Assembly: GCF_002100145.1 (NCBI RefSeq) | Contig: NZ_JXQD01000018.1 | Coordinates: 186,001 to 250,000, forward strand | Direction of reading: 5' to 3' | DNA from: Vibrio sp. qd031 | GTDB taxonomy: Bacteria > Pseudomonadota > Gammaproteobacteria > Enterobacterales > Vibrionaceae | DNA length: 64,000 nucleotides | Shown here: piece after piece, positions 43,595 to 50,875 of the stretch | Position numbering within the stretch: the stretch's first letter is position 1 | Layout: each line of letters begins with the position of its first letter | Made by a program: the position numbers and the translations under genes | The notes under the pieces: model-generated | The model's database searches: none | Told to the model about the DNA's origin: nothing | The model's input: only the letters and a program-made list of their open reading frames with translations

Positions 43595-44119
43595 TTGGAG
43601 CAAAAAAATCTAGTTATTACTGGGCTAATGGGGTCTGGGAAAACGACTCTAGGTAAATTGGTCGCTAAGAAACTAAACAGAGACTTCGTTGATACGGACG
43701 AATATTTAGTAACAAAATTTGGCTCAGCTGCGGATATTCTAAATCAGCCTGATGGTGACGATTTGTTTAGACTTACCGAAGAGAAAGTAGCGTTAGATCT
43801 AAGCAAAGAGCGCAATCTAGTTATATCTACTGGTGGGCGATTCATGTTAAATCAAAGAAATATAGACCTGATGCGTGAAAACGGCAAGATTTATTGTCTT
43901 CAGGCAGATTTATCTGAAATTGTTAATCGATTAATTGCATCAAGTGGTGAAACCTATAGACCTAGGTTCGCCAAAGCCGAAAACAAGCTTGAACTTATGG
44001 AATGGTTAGAAAAACAAAGTGCTCCTTACTATAGCCAATTTAAAAAAATAGATACAAGTGGACGCCCTACTGAAGAGATCTCTTCAGAGATAGTGAACCT
44101 ATTTGAGTCCCAAAACTAA
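43595..44119 (+). CDS. Shikimate-kinase-like P-loop protein (cassette gene, TTG start)
   Basis: The 174-residue protein has Walker A GLMGSGKTT, DFVDTDEYLVTKFG and VISTGGRFML, the order seen in shikimate kinases (P-loop, DxD-type shikimate site, GGG-like motif here GGR). Changes at substrate residues suggest that it may not act on shikimate. The start is TTG with TTAGGAG six bases upstream, inside the attC-like core. It is the third cassette-like gene in a row. Confidence 0.75.
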   Translation: MEQKNLVITGLMGSGKTTLGKLVAKKLNRDFVDTDEYLVTKFGSAADILNQPDGDDLFRLTEEKVALDLSKERNLVISTGGRFMLNQRNIDLMRENGKIYCLQADLSEIVNRLIASSGETYRPRFAKAENKLELMEWLEKQSAPYYSQFKKIDTSGRPTEEISSEIVNLFESQN

Positions 44120-44130
44120 CTAATAAGGAT

Positions 44131-44380
44131 TAAGCGCTGCGCCAGCCAGCGTTAAATCCCGAGTGTTGAACAAGCCCGTTGTCTCTCTATAAGTAAATTG
44201 TGCGATTGTCGGCTCAGGTGGTCACGCCTTGATTCTTTTCTCAAGGCGAACGCTGTCGTGATAAGACCTAAAGTGACATCTTATCAGCAGGTTAGCGTTT
44301 ATTTGCTTGGCTTTTTGGTATTGCTTCTCCTTTCTTAAGTTATCATCATTATCCTTATTATCTCAGCCTTTCGGCTATCT
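44131..44380 (+). repeat. Long direct repeat, copy 1 (probable IS91-type 3' end)
   Basis: The sequence starting TAAGCGCTGCGCCAGCCAGC shares about 120 bp of near identity, then weaker similarity to about 250 bp, with 45612-45865. Both copies directly follow the stop codon of a cassette gene. Copy 1 runs into an IS91-type transposase remnant on the minus strand, so it probably is that element's downstream (origin) end. Confidence 0.75.
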
Positions 44381-44602
44381 CGGTCGCGTGATCCCAACGC
44401 ACCCTATCTCATGCTGACAGCATGGACAGACACGTACTGCTTTGCTCTTTTTTGCCAGTGTGAATAAGAGTTTTTGAAGGCTATCGCCAACCAGTAACCA
44501 TTGAATACGGCTCAGGATATGTCGTGCTTGCCCTCTTAAGAAGCAGCAGTCTCGGACACGTTGTAAGCCTTTTGGTAATGTGTGCTGCAAGACAAGTAGC
44601 AA
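44375..44602 (-). pseudogene. IS91-like transposase, C-terminal remnant
   Basis: The minus-strand frame encodes LQHTLPKGLQRVRDCCFLRGQA and ends KAVRVCPCCQHEIGCVGITRPR, resembling the C-terminal part (conserved LPKGLQRVR plus a zinc-binding CPCC) of IS91-type Y2 transposases. The HUH catalytic region is absent, so it is a fragment. The family name rests on recall of these motifs. Confidence 0.6.
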
Positions 44603-44639
44603 GAGTTGAAGGGTAGGCGTTGCAGGCGTTCACTAATAG

Positions 44640-44830
44640 TGATGATCATCTCTTGCAGAACTATTTGCTGACTATGGTGCGACATGATGAGGTCTGTTGG
44701 TACGGGTATCATGACCCGGTTTATTGAGTGTCCTTGCCCAATAATGTGCACCACCACACGCTTCAACACCTATACGCATGAGTGGCATATTTGCTAGGTC
44801 AATACCGCAGAAATAGGAATGAGCAGACAT
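44640..44830 (-). pseudogene. IS110 family transposase, N-terminal remnant with internal deletion
   Basis: From an ATG at 44830 the frame reads MSAHSYFCGIDLAN, then jumps to IGVEACGGAHYWARTLNKPGHDTR. Both are IS110/IS1111 N-terminal motifs, but the ~35 residues normally between them are missing, and the frame stops soon after. It differs clearly from the intact IS1111-type element at 22.9 kb. Confidence 0.75.
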
Positions 44831-45003
44831 AGTGCCTCCGGTGTAGTTAAGTACCACATAAATGTGGCCGATCCTCGGGAGGGGGAATCCATGTCATTCG
44901 TTATGTACTTTTCTGAAATCCTTCCTACCAATCAAACTTGTGCACAGTGTCATTATGCGTTAGTCTTTGTTTATCGATGCACAATAAGACAGTGCAAGTT
45001 GCA

Positions 45004-45279
45004 ATGGCATTAGAATTTAAAGATAAGTGGTTAGAGCAGTTTTATGAGGATGATAAACGACATCGGTTAATTCCAAGTAGCATAGAGAACGCTCTATTTC
45101 GGAAGCTGGAAATCTTAGATGCAGCTCAAGCTGAATCAGACTTAAGAATTCCACCGGGTAATCGTTTTGAACATCTTGAAGGTTGGTGTTCAATTCGAGT
45201 GAACAAACAGTATCGTTTGATTTTTCAGTGGGTTGATGGTGTTGCACTAAATACTTACTTAGACCCACATAAGTATTGA
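45004..45279 (+). CDS. higB: HigB-type toxin (RelE superfamily)
   Basis: The 91-residue protein has the HigB-1 pattern: MALEFKDKWLEQFYEDDKRH, IPSSIENALFRKLEILDAA, RIPPGNRFEHLEG and SIRVNKQYRLIFQW. HigB toxins cut mRNA on the ribosome. Relative to the family pattern L-x-G-(D/N)-x-K-G-x-x-SIR, the loop between LEG and WCSIR seems about four residues short, which could weaken the toxin. In-frame upstream starts exist (44977). It precedes higA by 10 bp; the toxin-first order is normal for hig. Confidence 0.88.
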   Translation: MALEFKDKWLEQFYEDDKRHRLIPSSIENALFRKLEILDAAQAESDLRIPPGNRFEHLEGWCSIRVNKQYRLIFQWVDGVALNTYLDPHKY

Positions 45280-45289
45280 GGTAACGACT

Positions 45290-45607
45290 ATGCGTAAGAC
45301 AAAACGTCGTCCAGTTAGCGTTGGGGAAATGTTAAAAATTGAATTTCTTGAACCAATGGGCATCACATCAAAAGCGCTCGCTGAAGCGATGGGCGTACAC
45401 AGAAATACGGTGAGTAATTTGATTAATGGCGGAGTGTTAACAGCCCCGGTAGCAATCAAGTTAGCCGCGGCATTAGGTAATACACCAGAATTTTGGCTTA
45501 ACATTCAACATGCAGTTGAGCTTTGGGATACGAGAAATCGTTATCAAGAAGAAGCAAAGTTTGTAAAGCCGTTGTTTGTTTCGCTGGAACAAAGCACACG
45601 TACATAA
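45290..45607 (+). CDS. higA: HigA-type antitoxin
   Basis: The 105-residue protein is an XRE-type helix-turn-helix antitoxin: RRPVSVGEMLKIEFLEPMG, ITSKALAEAMGVHRNTVSNL (the HTH) and LAAALGNTPEFWLNIQHAVEL. It binds HigB and represses the operon. Its stop codon is followed at once by TAACAAATAAGCGC, an attC-like cassette end joined to the long direct repeat. Confidence 0.93.
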   Translation: MRKTKRRPVSVGEMLKIEFLEPMGITSKALAEAMGVHRNTVSNLINGGVLTAPVAIKLAAALGNTPEFWLNIQHAVELWDTRNRYQEEAKFVKPLFVSLEQSTRT

Positions 45608-45611
45608 CAAA

Positions 45612-45865
45612 TAAGCGCTGCGCCAGCCAGCGTTAAATCCCGAGTGTTGGACCCCGTTGTCTCTATATAAGTAAGCTGTGCGATTGTAGGCTCAGGTGCT
45701 CACGCCTTGATACTTTTCTCAAAGCGAGCGGGGGTGAGATAAATATAGAACATTTATTTATCAATAGGTTACGTGCGATTCCGTGATCTTTGATTGCTCC
45801 CTCTCTCCTGTATCTAGAGTCCAACCATTCTCCTTATTCTATTGCACCTTTCGGCTCGCCAACAG
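45612..45865 (+). repeat. Long direct repeat, copy 2
   Basis: This is the second copy of the repeat at 44131-44380, with near identity over the first ~120 bp (CGCCAGCCAGCGTTAAATCCC, CACGCCTTGAT) and more divergence after that, ending near CACCTTTCGGCTCGCC. No transposase sequence follows, so only the element end remains. Confidence 0.75.
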
Positions 45866-45881
45866 ACTAACTCCGTCACCT

Positions 45882-46100
45882 TTAACACCACCCTACTTTC
45901 CAACACGCAGTGTTCTTAAGTTCCCGCCAATTCAGCGCATACTCATTGCGCGTCATCACAGCCTCAATCACGCACTCAACCACGGCTTGCTGTTCATCAA
46001 ACTTGACGCTGGTGATCACAAAGTGTTTCTCTTTGTTTTGCACATCCACTTTGGTCCATTTGCTATGCAAAAGCCCTTTGGGATTCACTCGGTTCATCAC
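45882..46100 (-). CDS. TIGR02450 family Trp-rich protein
   Basis: The 72-residue protein reads MNRVNPKGLLHSKWTKVDVQ, then EKHFVITSV and RNEYALNWRELKN, the known pattern of the TIGR02450/DUF2389 Trp-rich family. The likely start is the second Met. Function unknown. It overlaps the end of the CIA30 gene by 4 bp on the same strand, and the DUF3081 gene is upstream, so three small genes form an operon. Confidence 0.85.
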   Translation of the reverse strand: MMNRVNPKGLLHSKWTKVDVQNKEKHFVITSVKFDEQQAVVECVIEAVMTRNEYALNWRELKNTACWKVGWC

Positions 46101-46702
46101 ACCTCCTTGTAAGTTGGTTGAAACTTTAGGGTGTAGAGGGTGAGTGCAAACGGCCCTTGTTGTTTGCTCGTAACTAAAAAGCCGACTTGTCGAATGTCTT
46201 CCGACTTGAGCGTCGGAGCGCCTTGTATGATTCGACCACGAAACACCGCCTTAAAGTCGCCAAGTGGTAGTGTTACAGATTGGCGAATACCGGCTTGTGT
46301 TTCAAACTCGTGTTTATAACTCACCCGATAGCCGTTAATGGCGACCGCCACACGCATCTGGTAAGTCAGTCCATCACCAATAAAATCTATGGATACGGCA
46401 TCTAACCCTCTGTCTAAAGGCACTACTGGACGATAGATAGAGCTAAAGCCGCCATTGTTCTCAAGAGATATGTTGCCGGAAAAGACACTCACATCGTCGA
46501 TAAACGTCAGCCCACCTTGTGAGAGGCCGCCCATGACCCCATCGTTGGTTGCGCGCCATCTTTTGGTTTCTACAGTGTTGGTAAAATCTATCATATAGCT
46601 GCTCGTTGAATCGTAGGGGACAAGGATTGGTAAAACGGATTGAGACCATGCAGCCAAAGAAGGCAACCAAAGTAGGCTCATAAGTAGAAGCTTAACGTTC
46701 AT
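46097..46702 (-). CDS. CIA30 family protein with signal peptide
   Basis: After a signal peptide (about 1-20, ending AAWSQ) comes WRATNDGVMGGLSQGG and GNISLENNGGFSSIYRPV, the signature of the CIA30/NADH dehydrogenase intermediate-associated 30 fold, a beta-sandwich. In bacteria these are secreted proteins of unknown role, possibly sugar-binding. The ATG at 46702 with AAGGTG upstream is chosen over a GTG at 46711. Confidence 0.83.
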   Translation of the reverse strand: MNVKLLLMSLLWLPSLAAWSQSVLPILVPYDSTSSYMIDFTNTVETKRWRATNDGVMGGLSQGGLTFIDDVSVFSGNISLENNGGFSSIYRPVVPLDRGLDAVSIDFIGDGLTYQMRVAVAINGYRVSYKHEFETQAGIRQSVTLPLGDFKAVFRGRIIQGAPTLKSEDIRQVGFLVTSKQQGPFALTLYTLKFQPTYKEV

Positions 46703-46707
46703 AGTGA

Positions 46708-46977
46708 TCACCTTCGCGCCTTTCGTGTTGCTAGCAAGTGTCGACCTTGCTGGTCAAATTCGTCTCGCGTCTGCTTATGGTCGCACTCAATGAGCAGGCC
46801 ACCATGAAAGGTTATAGTTAGCGTTAAGTCTTTAAACGATAACCAACAAGTGTAACCATCATAATCGTGCCAAGCCCTAATACCGGACAGCTCTCGAGCG
46901 CCTTCAGAGTATTGGCCTGTACTGACAATGACATCAAAGAGTAGCAATGCGTCTCGTGTCGCCCAGTGATGTGTCAT
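46708..46977 (-). CDS. DUF3081-like small protein
   Basis: The 89-residue protein contains GARELSGIRAWHDYDGYTCWL followed by LTLTITFHGGLLIE and a charged tail, similar to DUF3081 proteins of Vibrio and relatives. Function unknown. It is the first gene of a probable three-gene operon with the CIA30 and Trp-rich proteins. Confidence 0.7.
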   Translation of the reverse strand: MTHHWATRDALLLFDVIVSTGQYSEGARELSGIRAWHDYDGYTCWLSFKDLTLTITFHGGLLIECDHKQTRDEFDQQGRHLLATRKARR

Positions 46978-47057
46978 GTTGCCTACCCTCTCGGTTATTT
47001 TTTTGCATAACTTTAAATACGATTTACCTGCACGCTAGGATCACCTAGTGCTATCAT

Positions 47058-48938
47058 GTGACGAGTTCCCCCACCACTGTTAGGCGATTTCCCCTCTTGT
47101 TCAACGCGTTCATTCACCGCAGCCGTCACATCATCTATTTTATGTGGCACCGACTTAAAGCCAGCGGTCTTCAAATGTTAGCCAGCTTTGTGTTGGTTCG
47201 TAGCGCCTTACTCACTCTGTTTGTGCCTTTCGATCTATGGATCACCTCTAAGTTGATGAGTTTTTACGGGGTAAGCGCCATTGCCAATCAGGAGCTACTG
47301 TCCTTCTTACTCTCGCCAGTCGGATTGCTACTGAGTTTATGGTTTGTGACGCAGCTCAGTTTTGCTTTTTTTGTCGAACACTCCGCCATCAGCATTTTGC
47401 TCGCACAGCACGATCTTGGTAAGCGATCCATTTTGGATGCCTTTGGGTTGATTCTTCAGCGAAGCTGGAGGGTGGCCAAAGTGGTGATTGCGCAATCTAT
47501 TGGGATCAGTTTGTTGTTCGCTAGTTTAGTGTGGTGTGGGCGGTGGATATTTGGGCTAATGCTCAACGACTGGGACATCAACTATTATATCAGCAACCAG
47601 GTTAGTACTTTGTGGGTCGCATTGGGGTTGCTCGTGTTAATTACTCTACCTGCTGTGTTGCTGGTATTACGATATTGGGCAAGTTGGTGGTTAGCCTTAC
47701 CGCTGAGCCTTTTTCAAAACTGTAGCCAGTGGAAACTGTTTAAGCAGGCTCGACGTTTAAGTAGCGCGATATACCCTCATATTGTGCTTGGACACATCGC
47801 CTGGGTCTTTGGCCGAGTATTGTTTGCGGCGATACTGGCTAGCACTATGCTATTTGCCCTTGAGCCTATGCTGCATTGGGCTACGTCTGATCCCGAACGT
47901 TACCCATGGCTAATGGCCGCCAGCCTATTACTGCTGGGACTGACTATGTTGATGAGTTTTATCGATCGTTTTGTGTACGCCAGTTGCCAGTATTATGTAT
48001 TAAGACTGCAAACTAAGCGCCTCAAACTGGTGAATGAAGAGGCTCGTTTTGTTGGGCTCAAGCAGAATACTCAGCGCCGCGCTTTACTTAGCACGGTCAT
48101 GGTGGTGTTAATTGCCGCAGCCGCCTTTAATGGCTATTCCGATGTGCGCAATTTTGTGCATCATCTGCAAACAGACAGTTCTGGATCTATAACTGCGCAT
48201 CGAGCCGGCGGATTTAAATACCCTGAGAACAGTGAACAAGGGATCCAATACGCGATTGAGTTAGGCATTAAAAGCACCGAAATTGATGTTCAAATCACCA
48301 AAGATGGTCAAATTGTGGTATTTCATGATCGTGATTTAGGAAGGATGATTGGCAACTCGCTTATTATTGAAAACGCAGACTATGCCGACATCGTCGACGC
48401 CTACGCCGAATACCAGCTTACTCCTCCACCGTTGTTGGCCGATCTGTTAGACCTATACGCACCGTTTATTGAATTCAATATAGAAATGAAACGCTACAAC
48501 CAGAGTACTGCACTGGCGCTTGCCCTTGCAGAAATGCTGGCCAATTACTCGGAATCTATGATTGTCTCAAGCCTAGATGTTGAACTTCTATCGAGCATTA
48601 TGAGTAAGCTAGAGTCGAATCGACCGGCCAATTTAAGGTTTGCCCTGATCTATGCGGCCAGTGTGGGTGAAGTCGATCTCGAAAGAGAAGTGGATGTGTT
48701 AATGGTGAGCGATCAATGGCTAAACGCATGGCGGATATTGGAGATCCAGCAGCGAGAGCAAGAAGTCTTAGTGTGGACCATCAACACCGTCGCGAGTATG
48801 CAGCGGCTATTTTTGCTGGGCGTGGATGGCATCATCACCGATGAGCCTCAATTGGCCATTGAGACAAAGGCACGCATCAAAGAGATGGATTTTTCAGACC
48901 GAGCACTGCTTACCCTTCGTTATTGGTTGGCCCTTTAA
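47058..48938 (+). CDS. Glycerophosphodiester phosphodiesterase with N-terminal membrane domain
   Basis: The N-terminal ~350 residues form about eight membrane helices of the GDPD-associated membrane domain. The C-terminal part (about 375-610) is a TIM-barrel GDPD with ITAHRAGGFKYPENS, EIDVQITKDG, VVFHDRDLGRM and FNIEMKR, which supply the metal and phosphate ligands. It hydrolyses glycerophosphodiesters or related lipid headgroups, most likely facing the periplasm. The start is a GTG with no strong ribosome site, so the true start may be slightly downstream. Single gene. Confidence 0.88.
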   Translation: MTSSPTTVRRFPLLFNAFIHRSRHIIYFMWHRLKASGLQMLASFVLVRSALLTLFVPFDLWITSKLMSFYGVSAIANQELLSFLLSPVGLLLSLWFVTQLSFAFFVEHSAISILLAQHDLGKRSILDAFGLILQRSWRVAKVVIAQSIGISLLFASLVWCGRWIFGLMLNDWDINYYISNQVSTLWVALGLLVLITLPAVLLVLRYWASWWLALPLSLFQNCSQWKLFKQARRLSSAIYPHIVLGHIAWVFGRVLFAAILASTMLFALEPMLHWATSDPERYPWLMAASLLLLGLTMLMSFIDRFVYASCQYYVLRLQTKRLKLVNEEARFVGLKQNTQRRALLSTVMVVLIAAAAFNGYSDVRNFVHHLQTDSSGSITAHRAGGFKYPENSEQGIQYAIELGIKSTEIDVQITKDGQIVVFHDRDLGRMIGNSLIIENADYADIVDAYAEYQLTPPPLLADLLDLYAPFIEFNIEMKRYNQSTALALALAEMLANYSESMIVSSLDVELLSSIMSKLESNRPANLRFALIYAASVGEVDLEREVDVLMVSDQWLNAWRILEIQQREQEVLVWTINTVASMQRLFLLGVDGIITDEPQLAIETKARIKEMDFSDRALLTLRYWLAL

Positions 48939-48945
48939 ACCAACA

Positions 48946-49185
48946 CTATAATTTGGATCTTGGCGAAGCCGTGTATTGTGTGCAATTGGGCGCTACAGTC
49001 CTAAGTGCTCTAGCTGCTGATTTTTGGAACACAATGGTCTCGCCTGCCTGATAAGATTTTTTAATCGCACTTTGCAAAAACAGCTCTACTGATGGCGCAA
49101 AACGTTCAGCGCTAAAAAGTGGGTTAAACTCGGCAAAATCTGGCGTTACAAAGGTATACGGAAGGACTAAAACAACGTACCTGTC
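48946..49185 (-). pseudogene. Unrecognised gene remnant
   Basis: A minus-strand frame of 79 codons is open with protein-like content (YVVLVLPYTFVTPDFAEFNP, LFSAERFAPSVELFLQSAIK, SYQAGETIVFQ) but has no start codon at its 5' end and an in-frame TAA just upstream (near 49188). It looks like the surviving piece of a lost gene. I could not name the family. Confidence 0.4.
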
Positions 49186-49639
49186 TTAGCGCTATTACAA
49201 ACCTAACCCTTGGACAATGGATTGATTTGCACCGACAACTGAGTAGGTCATACAAAGCCAATCTGTGTTGATAATAGAATAGGCTGAGCATAGGCTAACC
49301 TTAAAATTAGCAGGCATTTCGATCAATTTGCCAATAACAACGCCAAATATCGCCTTCTTTTCCACCAAACCATACTATTCACTATATTTTTTTTTACTTT
49401 TAAACAAGTGATTTATTCTTTTACGTAAACCACAATTTAACTCGTTGAATTATAGATTTTTATCTACACTATTTGCTGCAAATTTCGTTCAATACTTTAC
49501 CGCTGCATTGCGAATTCAACGCCAAAAAGTCGCTCTTTGGTGGTCGTTGCTGAAACAAGAATTTATTCTGTCCAACGATAATGCTACTCTTTATTACAGA
49601 ACAGTATTCTAATAATGGTCGCTAAGTAGGTTAGAAAAA
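49186..49639. other. AT-rich non-coding stretch before the GGDEF gene
   Basis: About 450 bp with T-rich runs (for example near 49387) and no convincing gene. The promoter of the diguanylate cyclase gene should lie in its right half. No structured RNA motif was recognised. Confidence 0.4.
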
Positions 49640-50785
49640 ATGACGATTAACGCTCACAACTTTGTCGCTGACAAACTTGTAGACATCGTTGAAGATAAAC
49701 ACAGGCGTATGCAGCTTATGGTGAACTCGTTCACGATATTCGGCATGGTTTTTTTGATCCTGATGTTTTTCAATAGCCTTCTGTTTGGAAAAGATCTCTT
49801 TCTTACTGTCGCTCTCGCTATCTTTTCTATTGCCGCATCCGTCAACATTTACGTGATGAACAAAAATCGTGAGGCCGGTAGAATTGGACTCACGGTGATC
49901 AACTATTCGCTGGCGTTGCTGCTTCTTTATTCCGGTGGGTATCAAGGTACTGGCATGCTTTGGAGCTACCTGCTTGCCGCCGTAGGCATCTTTATCAACT
50001 CGTTTAGAGTTGGCTTACTGTTGAACACCCTCTTTTTGATCATCACTTCGACCATTCTTTTGGTCGGTTATGATTACGGACTTAGTCGAGTCGAATACAG
50101 CGATGTGATCTCATTTAGAATGGTACTCACGCTGATCGCACTAAGCGGTATGTGCCATATCTTAATCTTTTTCCAAAGCCGTGCCGATGAGCAAATTTTA
50201 TCGATGCATGAAGGCGGTATTGCATCACTCGCCTATCTTGACTCATTGACCATGCTGTCCAATCGCATCACGTTTCGTTCTGTGCTCTACCATAGCATTA
50301 AGATGGATTTGAGCGATAAAACCGCACTCATCTACATTGATTTAGACAACTTTAAGTCCATCAACGACTCCTACGGTCACGATTTTGGCGATGTGGTCTT
50401 GGCCGAATACGCCAAACGACTGGCAAAGGTTGTGCGTGAACATTTGGGTGAAGATATCGTGGGTGAATACGATATTGGCCGATTAGGTGGAGATGAGTTT
50501 GCGATATTCGTACGCGACGCCTCCAACGCAGAGCAAGTTGAAATTTTGGCTGAAAAGATAATGGCCATTACCGAGCAAAACACCATAAGTGTATTGAAGC
50601 ACGAAACCCATTCTCTAGGCAGCAGCATAGGCGTGGCTTATGTCGACATGAGTCAACATGACTTAATCGACAGCTTGTCTATGGCCGACAAAGTAATGTA
50701 TAGAGCGAAAAAGGCCGGCAAAGGCACCATCCGTTATACGGATTTAGCCGAGCTTAAAAAAGACGAGGAAGTCGCCGCTGTTTAG
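49640..50785 (+). CDS. Membrane-bound diguanylate cyclase (GGDEF)
   Basis: Five to six N-terminal membrane helices (about 25-180) precede a GGDEF domain with LAYLDSLTMLSNR, YIDLDNFKSIND and GRLGGDEFAIFV, so the active site is intact and can make cyclic di-GMP from GTP. The I-site position five residues before GGDEF reads GEYD and lacks the RxxD Arg, so product inhibition is likely lost. The signal sensed by the membrane part is unknown. Terminator follows. Confidence 0.92.
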   Translation: MTINAHNFVADKLVDIVEDKHRRMQLMVNSFTIFGMVFLILMFFNSLLFGKDLFLTVALAIFSIAASVNIYVMNKNREAGRIGLTVINYSLALLLLYSGGYQGTGMLWSYLLAAVGIFINSFRVGLLLNTLFLIITSTILLVGYDYGLSRVEYSDVISFRMVLTLIALSGMCHILIFFQSRADEQILSMHEGGIASLAYLDSLTMLSNRITFRSVLYHSIKMDLSDKTALIYIDLDNFKSINDSYGHDFGDVVLAEYAKRLAKVVREHLGEDIVGEYDIGRLGGDEFAIFVRDASNAEQVEILAEKIMAITEQNTISVLKHETHSLGSSIGVAYVDMSQHDLIDSLSMADKVMYRAKKAGKGTIRYTDLAELKKDEEVAAV

Positions 50786-50823
50786 TAGGGCCTCATACCA
50801 CGCTAAGGTCATGTAATTGATGT

Positions 50824-50855
50824 AAAAAATGCCTCTCAGATAGAGGCATTTTATT
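50824..50855. terminator. Bidirectional Rho-independent terminator
   Basis: AAAATGCCTCT (50826-50836) pairs perfectly with AGAGGCATTTT (50842-50852) around a 5-nt loop, with A and T runs on both sides. It serves the diguanylate cyclase from the left and the ABC operon from the right. Confidence 0.9.
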
Positions 50856-50875
50856 TGCTATATCAGTCAACGTGA

